This document shows positions 1 through 8,379 of a DNA stretch of 39,884 nt, in pieces (the first letter of the stretch is position 1; every line of letters begins with the position of its first letter). Where the stretch lies: contig NZ_JAATHJ010000028.1 of the NCBI RefSeq assembly GCF_012034335.1, positions 1 to 39,884 of the forward strand, given 5' to 3'. The stretch is from Alkalicoccus luteus (GTDB lineage: Bacteria > Bacillota > Bacilli > Bacillales > Salisediminibacteriaceae). A model generated the notes under the pieces. It had not been told where the DNA came from, ran no database searches, and worked only from the letters and a program-made list of their open reading frames with translations. A program made the position numbers and the translations under genes.

Positions 1-149
1 AAGCTGTCCTCCCGGTGAAACCGGTCGGTCAGAACGGAATCTGGCTAAAGATTCCTGTATTTCAAAAATTGACAGAGAATGATTCATTCTCTTTCCTTCT
101 TCTCGTCTTTTGTTTAGTTTTCAAAGGCCGCTGCATATAATCAAGTCAA
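1..149 (-). other. Spacer resembling a Bacillus rRNA operon leader
   Basis: There is no gene here. Read on the minus strand, downstream of the tRNA-Ile gene, it contains CTTTGAAAACTAAACAAAAG. Motifs of this kind are typical of the leader or spacer before 16S rRNA in Bacillus. It suggests that an rRNA operon begins just beyond coordinate 1, so the tRNA cluster would lie upstream of it. This is an inference from one motif, because no mature rRNA sequence is inside the window. Confidence 0.5.
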
Positions 150-226
<77 letters not shown>

Positions 227-250
227 CCGCCATGATTACAGGCATAAAAA

Positions 251-324
251 TGGAGCGGGTGATGGGAATCGAACCCACATCATCAGCTTGGAAGGCTGAG
301 GTTTTACCACTAAACTACACCCGC
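251..324 (-). tRNA. tRNA-Gly (UCC anticodon)
   Basis: A 74-nt cloverleaf with acceptor GCGGGTG and encoded CCA. The anticodon loop CTTCCAA gives UCC. Confidence 0.97.
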
Positions 325-362
325 ATGTAGATGAAAATATAAAATTTACGCAGAGTCGAAAA

Positions 363-439
363 TGGTCGGGAAGACAGGATTTGAACCTGCGACCCCTTGG
401 TCCCAAACCAAGTGCTCTGCCAAGCTGAGCTACTTCCCG
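363..439 (-). tRNA. tRNA-Pro (UGG anticodon)
   Basis: A 77-nt cloverleaf starting CGGGAAG with encoded CCA. The anticodon loop TTTGGGA gives UGG. Confidence 0.97.
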
Positions 440-460
440 TTTCACTCACAAAATTAAAAA

Positions 461-546
<86 letters not shown>

Positions 547-561
547 AAGCTAAAATAATCA

Positions 562-646
562 TGGTGCGGGTGGAGGGAGTCGAACCCCCACGCCCGAAGA
601 CACTAGATCCTAAATCTAGCGCGTCTGCCAGTTCCGCCACACCCGC
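562..646 (-). tRNA. tRNA-Leu (UAG anticodon)
   Basis: An 85-nt class II tRNA with a long variable arm, acceptor GCGGGTG and encoded CCA. The anticodon loop TTTAGGA gives UAG. In B. subtilis a tRNA-Leu gene of the comparable trnS cluster is the ICEBs1 attachment site. Here the gene is intact with no element beside it. Confidence 0.96.
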
Positions 647-683
647 ATGACTAAAAATTGCTGCTTGTTTCTATTAAATTAAA

Positions 684-759
684 TGGCGGTCCCGACGGGA
701 ATCGAACCCGCGATCTCCTGCGTGACAGGCAGGCATGTTAACCGCTACACCACGGGACC
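684..759 (-). tRNA. tRNA-Asp (GUC anticodon)
   Basis: A 76-nt cloverleaf with acceptor GGTCCCG and encoded CCA. The anticodon loop CTGTCAC gives GUC. Confidence 0.97.
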
Positions 760-774
760 TTATAAAAGTGTCGA

Positions 775-850
775 TGGTGGAGGATGACAGGCTCGAACTG
801 CCGACCCCCTGCTTGTAAGGCAGGTGCTCTCCCAACTGAGCTAATCCTCC
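775..850 (-). tRNA. tRNA-Val (UAC anticodon)
   Basis: A 76-nt cloverleaf with acceptor GGAGGAT and encoded CCA. The anticodon loop CTTACAA gives UAC. Confidence 0.97.
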
Positions 851-889
851 ATAACAGACATGTTGTCTGATCAAGATAAAAATTAAGTA

Positions 890-964
890 TGGTGACCCGT
901 ACGGGATTCGAACCCGTGTTACCGCCGTGAAAGGGCGGTGTCTTAACCACTTGACCAACGGGCC
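890..964 (-). tRNA. tRNA-Glu (UUC anticodon)
   Basis: A 75-nt cloverleaf with acceptor GGCCCGT and encoded CCA. The anticodon loop CTTTCAC gives UUC. Confidence 0.97.
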
Positions 965-971
965 TAAATGC

Positions 972-1062
972 TGGCGGAGAAGGAGGGATTTGAACCCTCG
1001 CGCCGCTTGCGCGACCTACACCCTTAGCAGGGGCGCCTCTTCAGCCACTTGAGTACTTCTCC
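972..1062 (-). tRNA. tRNA-Ser (GCU anticodon)
   Basis: A 91-nt class II tRNA with a long variable arm, acceptor GGAGAAG and encoded CCA. The anticodon loop CTGCTAA gives GCU. Confidence 0.96.
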
Positions 1063-1066
1063 TTGA

Positions 1067-1141
1067 TGGCTCCACAGGTAGGATTCGAACCTACGACCCA
1101 TCGGTTAACAGCCGATTGCTCTACCACTGAGCTACTGTGGA
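1067..1141 (-). tRNA. tRNA-Asn (GUU anticodon)
   Basis: A 75-nt cloverleaf with acceptor TCCACAG and encoded CCA. The anticodon loop CTGTTAA gives GUU. It is the first gene of the cluster, and the order Asn-Ser-Glu matches the start of the B. subtilis trnS cluster. Confidence 0.97.
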
Positions 1142-1174
1142 ATAGTGTGTCCCTCTCTTTGGGAGACAAGTAAT

Positions 1175-1204
1175 ATCTTAACACCAGGGAAAATGTTATG
1201 TCAA
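1175..1204 (-). promoter_or_regulatory. Sigma-A promoter of the tRNA cluster
   Basis: On the minus strand a perfect -35 TTGACA (1204-1199) is followed after 18 bases by TAAGAT (1180-1175). It lies about 35 bases upstream of tRNA-Asn. No other good promoter is visible between the tRNA genes, so all ten are probably one transcript. Confidence 0.8.
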
Positions 1205-1286
1205 TATATTTTCAAAAGTTTTTCCGTGCCGCCGTGCGGTTTGAAGCGCTTTTCGCAACTGCTCTTTCGGCGACTTTTATAATGTA

Positions 1287-1781
1287 TCACATCCCTTTTA
1301 AGGACGTCAACGATTTCTGCAACTTTTTTTCGGTGATTTTTTTAAGGGTACCCCGGCACTTGCCGCAAACGTATTTGTCGGTGTTCATACGCCGTCTGCG
1401 CGGATATTGAAACCTGCAGGACGCACATTCGTAGACATGCACAATAGAAGAGACTTGTCTCGCTCCAGGCAGTGACCTGCAGTGCCTCGATCCGCCTACC
1501 TTTTGCAGAAGCGCTTTGAATTCGGCATCGCGATGCTGGTATCCACGCCCCTCAAGGTGAAGATGATAATGACACAGTTCATGTTTAATGATACTGATCA
1601 GCTCGTCTTTCCCGTAATATTCCAAATGACCCGGATTAATTTCAATATGATGAGAATGCAGGGCATATCGGCCGCCGGTCGTACGAAGCCTGTTATTAAA
1701 GAAGGCACGGTGCCTGAACGGTTTTGAAAAATATTCAATTGAAATTTGCTCTGTCAAAAGCTGCAATTCGTTATTAGTCAA
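1287..1781 (-). CDS. sprT: SprT-like zinc protein (YdcK family)
   Basis: A SprT-family protein of about 164 residues, resembling B. subtilis YdcK. The zinc-metalloprotease motif HELCH lies near residues 67-71, within a block typical of the family that includes LRTTGGRY and SHHIE. The C-terminal part carries two CxxC pairs (about 119-122 and 139-142) that would form a zinc ribbon. I chose the TTG at 1781 because AGGGG lies 7-8 bases upstream and the protein then begins where relatives do. An ATG at 1817 would add 12 residues but has a poor ribosome binding site. The family has the fold of a metalloprotease. Its role in Bacillus is not established, and activity is inferred only. Confidence 0.88.
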   Translation of the reverse strand: MTNNELQLLTEQISIEYFSKPFRHRAFFNNRLRTTGGRYALHSHHIEINPGHLEYYGKDELISIIKHELCHYHLHLEGRGYQHRDAEFKALLQKVGGSRHCRSLPGARQVSSIVHVYECASCRFQYPRRRRMNTDKYVCGKCRGTLKKITEKKLQKSLTSLKGM

Positions 1782-1996
1782 CGTGATCCCCCTGTGATCT
1801 GCCTTATAATCTATCATATCACGGACCTGACAGGGCCTCCAGCTGTCCTTTCATATTTAATAAAATCCCATTATCTAAGCATCAGACTATTAAGAACATC
1901 GCGGCAACGCTTAAAATCTCCTGAATAGAACAACGCTATTATCTAAAGATAAAAAGGCATCCGTTATCACGTGCAGTCGCTGACATATCCCCACAC

Positions 1997-2030
1997 AAAA
2001 AAGAGCTGCCGTAATTGGCGAGCTCTTTTT
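1997..2030. terminator. Bidirectional Rho-independent terminator after tex
   Basis: AAAAAGAGCT and AGCTCTTTTT form a perfect 10-bp stem around a 13-base loop, with A and T tracts on the two sides. It lies 11 bases beyond the tex stop codon and separates tex from sprT. Confidence 0.85.
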
Positions 2031-2040
2031 TGCCGGAAGT

Positions 2041-4185
2041 TTAAGATGGGCGCTTCATCGTCAGCGATATGCGCCCTTTCTGCGCATCCACTCCATCGAT
2101 CCACACCGTCACTACGTCTCCTACTGACACGACGTCCATTGGATGTTTGACGAAGCGATCGGCAAGCTTGGAAATATGAACGAGGCCGTCCTGCTTTACT
2201 CCGATGTCCACAAACGCACCGAAATCAACGACATTACGAACAGTTCCTTCCAGCTCCAGCCCTTCATATAAATCTTCCATCGAAAGAACATCCTGTTTCA
2301 GCAGCGGCTTCGCCACCTCCTCGCGCGGATCACGGCCAGGACGTTGAAAGGCATCAAGTATATCTTCTAATGTAGGAAGACCGATCCCGAGTGAGTCAGC
2401 TGCTTCAACACGGTTCAGTTCTTTGATGGCCTCTGCCGCTTTATCGGAGCCAATTTCTGATGCTTGCAGCGAAAGCTGCTTCAACAAACTCCCTGCCTCC
2501 TTATAGCTTTCGGGATGAATCGAAGTTGCGTCAAGCGGTTCTTTTCCATCAGGAATGCGCAGAAACCCGATACTCTGCTCATACGTTTTTGCTCCTAAAC
2601 GCGGTACCTTCTTTAAATCTGTCCGCTTTTGAAAGCGTCCCTCTTCGTCACGATGGCGCACAATGTTTCCGGCTACCGCTGCGGATAATCCGGATACGTA
2701 AGCGAGAAGAGAAGCTGATGCCGTATTAACGTTAACACCTACTCTGTTTACAACCGTTTCAACAACGAATGTGAGGCTGTCTGACAGTTTTGACTGAGAA
2801 ACGTCATGCTGATACTGTCCGACTCCGACCGATTTAGGGTCAATTTTGACGAGTTCAGCGAGCGGATCCTGGAGACGACGTGCGATAGAAACCGCACTTC
2901 GCTCTTCCACCTGCAGACTTGGAAACTCTTCTTTTGCTGTTTTAGATGCCGAATATACACTCGCACCTGCTTCATTGACAATTAAGTAATAAATGTCCTT
3001 CTGCAATTGCTGGATAACATCAGCAATAAACTGCTCCGTTTCTCTTGAAGCCGTTCCATTGCCGACAGCAATCATCGTTACACCATACTCGTTTATCATA
3101 CGGGTAATCTCAGCTGCTGCCTTTTTTGTCTGATGATGCGGTGCTGTCGGATAGACGACGCCTGTTTCAAGCAGCATCCCTGTTTCATTGACTGCAGCTA
3201 ATTTGCAGCCGGTCCGGTATGCCGGATCCACGCCTAAAACAACATGACCTTTCAACGGCGGCTGCAGCAGCAGCTGTCGAAGGTTCGTGGAAAATACCTC
3301 GATGGCATGAGCTTCTGCTTTTTCGGAGAGCTCGCCACGTATTTCCCTCTCAACAGCGGGATAAACAAGCCGCTTCAAACTGTCTTCTACGGCAGCCTTA
3401 AGATATTCCGCTGCAGGAACGGTACGCTTCACAATCCGGTCGACAGCCCACTTCTCAATCTCCTCTGCGGGTGGCATAACCTTCACACGGAGCACGCCTT
3501 CTTTTTCCCCGCGATTAACTGCAAGCGTGCGGTGAGGCACCATTCTGCTGATTTTCTCCTCATATTCATAATAAAGTGCGAAGACCTCTTTTTCGTCTTC
3601 AGCTTTCGCTTTTTTATCGGCTTTCAAGCTCCCCTTTTTCCATACCTGATGTCGGACGTACCGCCTGACAGAGGGGTCATCTGCCACAGTCTCAGCGATG
3701 ATATCTTTTGCCCCCTGGAGTGCTTCAGCGGCGGTCTCAACAGACTCAGCTACATACGCCGATGCCTTTTCGAGCGGATCTCCCTGCGAACCTGCTTGCA
3801 GCCACTCTGCCAAGGGCTCCAGACCTTGCTCCTTTGCAATCGATGCCCGCGTCCGTTTTTTCTGTTTATACGGCCGGTAAAGATCTTCTACTTCCTGCAG
3901 CTTCTCAGCCTTCCGCAGGCTTTGAGCCAGCTCTTCTGTCCACTTCCCCTGCTCCTCGATCAAGCGATGAACTTCTTCTTTTCGTTTCGCAAGTGACACA
4001 GCGTATTCCCAAACCGACAGGACACTTCGAATCTCCTCTTCATCCATTCCGCCTGTCATTTCTTTTCGGTAACGTGCAATAAACGGAACTGTATTTCCTT
4101 CCTCTGCCAGCTTCAGTACCGTCTCCACCTTAGCAGCCGGGAGGTTCGTTTCCATATGTACATGCTTTACAATCGTCTGATCCAT
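2041..4185 (-). CDS. tex: Tex family S1 RNA-binding protein (YdcI)
   Basis: A 714-residue Tex homologue, close to the family's usual length. Tex is a cytoplasmic nucleic-acid-binding protein linked to transcription and RNA metabolism. The order is an N-terminal helical region with the Tex signature VPFIARYRKE (about 35-44), a central YqgF-like RNase H fold beginning near GVDPAYRTGCK, helix-hairpin-helix segments (NVNTASASLLAYVSGL region) and a C-terminal S1 domain (about 645-714). Three ATG codons run in tandem at 4191, 4188 and 4185. AAAGGGG is 1, 4 and 7 bases from them, so the third is preferred. As in B. subtilis, it lies directly downstream of the sigB operon, but here it has its own promoter. 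Confidence 0.95.
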   Translation of the reverse strand: MDQTIVKHVHMETNLPAAKVETVLKLAEEGNTVPFIARYRKEMTGGMDEEEIRSVLSVWEYAVSLAKRKEEVHRLIEEQGKWTEELAQSLRKAEKLQEVEDLYRPYKQKKRTRASIAKEQGLEPLAEWLQAGSQGDPLEKASAYVAESVETAAEALQGAKDIIAETVADDPSVRRYVRHQVWKKGSLKADKKAKAEDEKEVFALYYEYEEKISRMVPHRTLAVNRGEKEGVLRVKVMPPAEEIEKWAVDRIVKRTVPAAEYLKAAVEDSLKRLVYPAVEREIRGELSEKAEAHAIEVFSTNLRQLLLQPPLKGHVVLGVDPAYRTGCKLAAVNETGMLLETGVVYPTAPHHQTKKAAAEITRMINEYGVTMIAVGNGTASRETEQFIADVIQQLQKDIYYLIVNEAGASVYSASKTAKEEFPSLQVEERSAVSIARRLQDPLAELVKIDPKSVGVGQYQHDVSQSKLSDSLTFVVETVVNRVGVNVNTASASLLAYVSGLSAAVAGNIVRHRDEEGRFQKRTDLKKVPRLGAKTYEQSIGFLRIPDGKEPLDATSIHPESYKEAGSLLKQLSLQASEIGSDKAAEAIKELNRVEAADSLGIGLPTLEDILDAFQRPGRDPREEVAKPLLKQDVLSMEDLYEGLELEGTVRNVVDFGAFVDIGVKQDGLVHISKLADRFVKHPMDVVSVGDVVTVWIDGVDAQKGRISLTMKRPS

Positions 4186-4209
4186 CATCATTCCCCTTTC
4201 CAGATACTG

Positions 4210-4239
4210 ATTATATCATCTGAAGGCTTTTTCTTCAGA
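4210..4239 (-). promoter_or_regulatory. tex promoter region with a dyad
   Basis: A perfect -10 TATAAT (4215-4210, minus strand) lies 19 bases upstream of the tex start region. No good -35 is visible. Instead the -35/spacer area holds a 7-bp dyad, TCTGAAG-N7-CTTCAGA (4219-4239), which could be an operator for an activator or repressor. The -10 is convincing; the dyad function is a guess. Confidence 0.5.
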
Positions 4240-4270
4240 ATGTCTCGTGGCATATAACATAAAAGCCCAT

Positions 4271-4308
4271 AAAAAAAGACCATCTCTCAAAACGAAAGAC
4301 AGCCTTTC
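4271..4308 (-). terminator. Terminator of the sigB operon
   Basis: Read on the minus strand, AAGGCTGTCTTTC pairs, with G-T wobbles, with GAGAGATGGTCTT around a 5-base loop and is followed by seven T. It lies just beyond the rsbX stop, ending the rsb-sigB transcript before tex. Confidence 0.75.
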
Positions 4309-4312
4309 AAAG

Positions 4313-4918
4313 CTAAACGTATGCTTTTCCGATCATGACAGTTGCATCATCATCTACGTGCTCGAACAAATCAGACAGCCGATCCATAATCGCTTCAGGT
4401 GTATCTTTTGTAGAAAAAAGACGATCTGATAATGGATCCTGCGGAAAGCCGTCCGAATACATCGTGAATACCATGCCAGGGCGGTATTCCCAGGACTGCG
4501 TCCGCAGCTTTACTTTTCTGCCTGACAGATAGCCCCTTTTTGGAACAGGACGAATCATATCGCCGTCAGGATGATAAAAATGACAGGAAATATTTCCCAT
4601 ATTAATGTATTCGCACCGCCGGCTTTGAACATCTATCCGCAAAATGGACAGGACTACGCCGCGCGTCCCCCACATTTTACTATTACATAACTGAACCAAT
4701 TGCTCCAACGCCTCATCCGGATTGGCTTCGATCTCCTCCATTGCAAGCTTGGAAGCGTGCATCGCCTCTTCGCCGCTTCCGAGGCCGTCTGCCAATGCGC
4801 AGGTAACGGTACCGTTCCGGCTCGTTCCGAAGAAGCTGTCGCCGGAACACCAGTTGTTCCCTTTTGCCGTATGGTAAACGCTTATGTCCGAATCATCCAG
4901 ATGAAGGTGTTCAATCAT
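4313..4918 (-). CDS. rsbX: RsbX, PP2C-type phosphatase (SigB negative feedback)
   Basis: A 201-residue PP2C/SpoIIE-type serine phosphatase. In B. subtilis RsbX dephosphorylates RsbS and RsbR in the stressosome, resetting the alarm after stress. The phosphatase signature includes CALADGLGSGEEA (about 40-52), with a metal-binding Asp, and the C-terminal DDDATVMIG block; YSDGF is near 155. The start ATG follows the sigB stop with no gap (TAAATG), and the GGAGG site lies inside the end of sigB, so translation is probably coupled. It is the last gene of the operon, the usual place for this feedback component. Confidence 0.93.
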   Translation of the reverse strand: MIEHLHLDDSDISVYHTAKGNNWCSGDSFFGTSRNGTVTCALADGLGSGEEAMHASKLAMEEIEANPDEALEQLVQLCNSKMWGTRGVVLSILRIDVQSRRCEYINMGNISCHFYHPDGDMIRPVPKRGYLSGRKVKLRTQSWEYRPGMVFTMYSDGFPQDPLSDRLFSTKDTPEAIMDRLSDLFEHVDDDATVMIGKAYV

Positions 4919-5716
4919 TTAAAAAGCCTCCGTTGCTTCAATGCGGATTGACTCTCTCAGTTTTTGCAGAGCCCTGCGCTGCAGCCTGGACACGTGCATC
5001 TGAGAAATTCCGAGTTTTTCACCCGTTTCCTTTTGACTGAGATTATCGAAATAAGTGAGCTGTAAAATCTGTTTTTCCCGGTCTGTCAAAACAGCAAACG
5101 CTTTTTCGAGCAGCAGCTGCTGATCTGTTTTTTCATAGCCTCCCTCGTCCTGACCAACGAGATCAAGCAGCGTAACAGCACTTCCTTCATCGTCCGCTTC
5201 AATAGAACGGTCGACAGAGAGTGCCTGATAGCTTTTGCCCATTTCCATCGTCTCCAGCACTTCTTCTTCCGACACTCCGAGATGATCTGCTATCTCGTGC
5301 ACGCTGGGAGAGCGTTGAAGAGTCGTAGTTAAATCTTCAACAGCGCCTTTGATTTTCGGTCCCAGTTCCTTAATTCTTCTAGGTACGTGAACACTCCATG
5401 TTTTATCACGGATAAAGCGCTTTATTTCTCCGACAATCGTCGGCACAGCAAATGATTCGAAGCTGCGGCCGAAAGATGGATCAAACCGGCGCAATGCCGC
5501 AAGAAGACCGATCATTCCAACCTGCGTTAAATCTTCGTCGTGCCGCTGGCCACGGGAGAATTTTCGTGCGAGTGCATGGACGAGGCTCTCAAATTCGAGA
5601 ACTAGCTCTGTCTGCAGTTCATCATCGTTTGTTTCCTGAAATTCTGCAATTTTATCCAGTATTTTTTGCTTCGCTTCACTGGTGTTTTGTTGGTTCTTCT
5701 GAGGTTCTGTCGACAT
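4919..5716 (-). CDS. sigB: RNA polymerase sigma-B factor (general stress)
   Basis: A 265-residue SigB with all sigma-70 regions in order. Region 2 includes EDLTQVGMIGLLAALRRF and RDKTWSVHVPRRIKELGP. Region 3 includes MEMGKSYQALSVD. Region 4 holds the HTH with LGISQMHVSRLQRRALQKL. It directs the general stress regulon and is held inactive by RsbW. I start at the ATG at 5716, because GAGGTGG stands 7 bases upstream. The ATG at 5731 has a weaker site. The gene overlaps the 3' end of rsbW, as in B. subtilis, favouring balanced synthesis of sigma and anti-sigma factor. Confidence 0.97.
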   Translation of the reverse strand: MSTEPQKNQQNTSEAKQKILDKIAEFQETNDDELQTELVLEFESLVHALARKFSRGQRHDEDLTQVGMIGLLAALRRFDPSFGRSFESFAVPTIVGEIKRFIRDKTWSVHVPRRIKELGPKIKGAVEDLTTTLQRSPSVHEIADHLGVSEEEVLETMEMGKSYQALSVDRSIEADDEGSAVTLLDLVGQDEGGYEKTDQQLLLEKAFAVLTDREKQILQLTYFDNLSQKETGEKLGISQMHVSRLQRRALQKLRESIRIEATEAF

Positions 5717-6170
5717 TGCTATCCACCTCATCTCTTTGGAGGAACTTTGTCATAACAATCATGACACCGTCTTCACTGCGGATTTCTACCTCATCCATCA
5801 GGGTCTCGATCAGAAACAGCCCCAGCCCTCCTTCCTTAAGATCCTCAACAGGCTGGTCTTTTGTGATCGGTCCGCGCCCGCGGTTCAGCTCTTCAATATC
5901 AACAGCTCCGCCTTTATCTGCTACGACGAGCTCGAGACGGTCTTCGAAAATAGCAAAGCTCACATGCATGCTTGCATGAACACTCTGCTCAGGGTAAGCA
6001 TGATTTACTACGTTTGTACATGCCTCTGCTATCGCAATTTTAATATCTTCAATATCATCATAGGAATAACCCAGTCGATTCGCTACTCCGGACACAGTAA
6101 GACGCACAACGCCGACATACTCTGGCCTCGCCGGTACCTTCATTTCGATAAGTTCAGACTGATGGGCCAT
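5676..6170 (-). CDS. rsbW: RsbW, anti-sigma-B factor and serine kinase
   Basis: A 164-residue GHKL-type kinase that binds SigB and phosphorylates RsbV. Typical sequence blocks are visible: IKIAIAEACTNVVNHAY (N-box, about residues 43-59), VADKGGAVD (G1 box, about 83-91) and EGGLGLFLIETLMD (G2 box). It starts with ATG 2 bases after the rsbV stop, with GAGGGAGG at the end of rsbV as its ribosome binding site. The last 40 or so bases overlap sigB. Confidence 0.96.
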   Translation of the reverse strand: MAHQSELIEMKVPARPEYVGVVRLTVSGVANRLGYSYDDIEDIKIAIAEACTNVVNHAYPEQSVHASMHVSFAIFEDRLELVVADKGGAVDIEELNRGRGPITKDQPVEDLKEGGLGLFLIETLMDEVEIRSEDGVMIVMTKFLQRDEVDSNVDRTSEEPTKHQ

Positions 6171-6172
6171 GC

Positions 6173-6502
6173 TTATGCTTCCTCCCTCTTTGCCTGGTCG
6201 ATATCAATGACCTCGTGCAGGCCGGTGATTTCAAACAGACGCTTCACTCGGGCGTTTAACCCGGTCAGTGTCAAGGACGTCCCTGCCTTTTCACTTGCTT
6301 TGAGCGCTCCGATAAAAATACCTAATCCGGTGCTGTCTATATAATCTACTCCGGAAAGATCAATAATCAGCCGCTTATCCTCCTGCTCCGCCAGCGGCGT
6401 GATCGTTTCTTTAAGCTTAGCAGCTGTATAAACGTCGACCTCTCCGGAAACTTCTGCAACGCTTTTGTTTTCGTAGTCGGAAACCTGAATATCTAAGTTC
6501 AT
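6173..6502 (-). CDS. rsbV: RsbV, anti-anti-sigma factor
   Basis: A 109-residue single STAS domain. The phosphorylatable serine is in DYIDSTGLGIF (about 54-64). RsbU dephosphorylates it under energy or environmental stress, and unphosphorylated RsbV then traps RsbW and frees SigB. A strong ribosome binding site (CAGGAGGGG) precedes the ATG. A SigB-type promoter stands directly upstream, so rsbV, rsbW, sigB and rsbX are positively autoregulated. Confidence 0.96.
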   Translation of the reverse strand: MNLDIQVSDYENKSVAEVSGEVDVYTAAKLKETITPLAEQEDKRLIIDLSGVDYIDSTGLGIFIGALKASEKAGTSLTLTGLNARVKRLFEITGLHEVIDIDQAKREEA

Positions 6503-6541
6503 CTTTTCCCCTCCTGAATATTATGCATTATCTTAATCTCT

Positions 6542-6567
6542 TTACCCGGAGGGCAGTCGTTTAAAAC
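6542..6567 (-). promoter_or_regulatory. SigB-type promoter before rsbV
   Basis: On the minus strand GTTTTA (6567-6562) is followed after exactly 14 bases by GGGTAA (6547-6542). The B. subtilis SigB consensus is GTTTAA-N12-15-GGGTAT. The -35 overlaps the rsbU stop codon. B. subtilis has its autoregulatory SigB promoter at the same position. Confidence 0.78.
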
Positions 6568-7574
6568 TTCCTTCTTAATATCATCAACGTAAAGTCATCC
6601 CGGAGCTGAAATTCCTGCGCTTTTTCCAGCTCCTCAAACAATTCGTTAACAATTTCCTGAGCGCTGAGATGAAGTCTTTCTTTTATCATACTGACGACTG
6701 TATCCCGTTCAATAAACTCTCCGTCTACCCGGCTCTCTGTTACCCCGTCCGATAAGAACACAACAAAATCGCCCGGATCCAGTCGGAAGCCGCGCTCTTC
6801 ATACCTCACCTTTGGAGACACACCAAGTACAAGGCCCTTTGCCTCCAGGCTTTCAAACGTATCTGCAGCTGAACGATAGAAAAAGCCCGGCTCATGCCCG
6901 GCGCTCGCGAAATGAAACTGATGGCTCTCGGGATAATAAACACCGTACATCATGGTAATAAACATATCTTCGTCAATGTTTCGCTCTACTACCCGATTAA
7001 GACTTTCCAGCACTCCGGCCGGCTCCGTCTGCTTGTCCGTCAGCGTATCCATCGCATACTTAATCATCGACATGGACATAGCGGCAGGTACACCTTTGCC
7101 GATTACGTCCGCTACGGCAACCGCAAAGTTACCGACACTATCTTCGTCGTAATGATAATAGTCCCCGCTCATTTTTCCGGCCGGCACGCTGATCACACCA
7201 AAATCTATTTCTTCTGTATCCACCTGCTTGTCCGGCAGCAGCGTCCGCTGCATCTGAGCAGCGACATTCAGTTCAGATTCCAGCTCCTGCTGACGGTCGC
7301 GAAGGCTTTGATGCTCCCGGTACGCGAGCCCGTAGCCGATCATAACCTCCAGCAGAAGATCAAATGAATCCGTTACTTCTTCCGGCAAGTCTTCAGCCAG
7401 TTCCTGGAATACGGACAAATGAAGGCTGACCGTTTCTTCAGGAGACATATCCTGCTCCATCATTTGTTTACTGAACTGCTGAGCGTGATACAGCGCGGTT
7501 TCGCTTTTATCACGCAGATAGCTGGTCAGCATGTCTTTATATAACCGATACATGGAAACCTGCATATCCTCCAC
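6561..7574 (-). CDS. rsbU: RsbU, PP2C phosphatase that activates RsbV
   Basis: A 337-residue protein. The N-terminal helical domain (about 1-85) is the RsbT-binding region. A coiled linker holds ELNVAAQMQRTLLP (about 100-113), followed by a PP2C/SpoIIE phosphatase domain with GKMSGDYYHY, ADVIGKGVPAA and FLSDGVTES, and the C-terminal RDDFTLMIL. RsbT binding switches on its activity towards phospho-RsbV, carrying environmental stress signals to SigB. The start is a GTG with AGGGGG about 10 bases upstream; a nearby ATG at 7565 lies too close to its GGAGG. Confidence 0.95.
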   Translation of the reverse strand: MEDMQVSMYRLYKDMLTSYLRDKSETALYHAQQFSKQMMEQDMSPEETVSLHLSVFQELAEDLPEEVTDSFDLLLEVMIGYGLAYREHQSLRDRQQELESELNVAAQMQRTLLPDKQVDTEEIDFGVISVPAGKMSGDYYHYDEDSVGNFAVAVADVIGKGVPAAMSMSMIKYAMDTLTDKQTEPAGVLESLNRVVERNIDEDMFITMMYGVYYPESHQFHFASAGHEPGFFYRSAADTFESLEAKGLVLGVSPKVRYEERGFRLDPGDFVVFLSDGVTESRVDGEFIERDTVVSMIKERLHLSAQEIVNELFEELEKAQEFQLRDDFTLMILRRKF

Positions 7575-7605
7575 TCCGGCTGCACCCCCTGCTTATCTGT
7601 CTATG

Positions 7606-8007
7606 TTATCGGAGCCATTTCACTGCCGTAATGACAGTACCTTGATTCAGTTCAGATTCAATCGCAAAATCGTCCATAAGACGCTTCACACCCGGGAGTC
7701 CCGCGCCAAGTCCCCCTGACGTTGTAAAGCCGTCTTCCATGACGCGGCGAAGATCCTTGATTCCGGGACCCTGATCAGAGGCGATGATTTTCATTCCCCG
7801 TTTGCCGCCTTCTGCCACTTCTTCGATTTTTATCTGACCTTGATCTGCGTACAGGTAAATATTACGTGCAAGCTCTGAAATGGCTGTAGTTATGCGTGCC
7901 TGATCCACGGAGCCGAAGCCTACTTCACGCGCGAGCTTGCGCCCGGCCTGCCTGGCTGCCACGATCCCCCATTCACTGTTAATATCGACATGGGTCTGAA
8001 CTTGCAT
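7606..8007 (-). CDS. rsbT: RsbT, switch kinase of the stressosome
   Basis: A 133-residue GHKL kinase. The N-box ISELARNIYLYA (about 43-54), G1 ASDQGPGI and G2 GGLGAGLPGVKRLMD are all visible. It phosphorylates RsbR and RsbS, leaves the complex and activates RsbU. It begins 3 bases after rsbS. Confidence 0.96.
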   Translation of the reverse strand: MQVQTHVDINSEWGIVAARQAGRKLAREVGFGSVDQARITTAISELARNIYLYADQGQIKIEEVAEGGKRGMKIIASDQGPGIKDLRRVMEDGFTTSGGLGAGLPGVKRLMDDFAIESELNQGTVITAVKWLR

Positions 8008-8010
8008 GTT

Positions 8011-8367
8011 TCACCCCTCCAATTCGAGCTGGAGTCTTTCCAACCCTTGCTCAAGGTCCAATGCAGTCGGAACTTCATCCAGAACAATGCCCATATCGAT
8101 CAGCGTGATGGCAACAGCAGGCTGAATGCCAGTCAGCACTACCTTCGCCCCCATCAAGTTGGACATATCCACCACATCACCAAGTACTTTTGCGATAAAT
8201 GAATCGATCATATCTACCGACGTCAGATCGATAACAACGCCGCGTGACCCTTCTTCATGAATTTTTTCCAGAACGTCCTCCTGAAACTGGAGTGCCGTTT
8301 GATCGTCCAGTTCCACCTGAACGGAAATAAGCAGGTAATCATGAAGCTTTAATATAGGAATTCGCAA
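8011..8367 (-). CDS. rsbS: RsbS, stressosome core STAS protein
   Basis: A 118-residue single STAS domain. [13 protein letters not shown] contains the serine equivalent to Ser59 of B. subtilis RsbS, the target of RsbT. It forms the stressosome shell together with RsbR and holds RsbT in the absence of stress. A 12-base gap separates it from rsbR. Confidence 0.96.
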   Translation of the reverse strand: MRIPILKLHDYLLISVQVELDDQTALQFQEDVLEKIHEEGSRGVVIDLTSVDMIDSFIAKVLGDVVDMSNLMGAKVVLTGIQPAVAITLIDMGIVLDEVPTALDLEQGLERLQLELEG

Positions 8368-8379
8368 AATGAGGCCCCC

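Noticed and set aside
3244-3996. A 250-codon open frame on the plus strand
   Set aside because: It is antisense to tex, with no start signal and no recognisable protein; tex is a full-length conserved gene.
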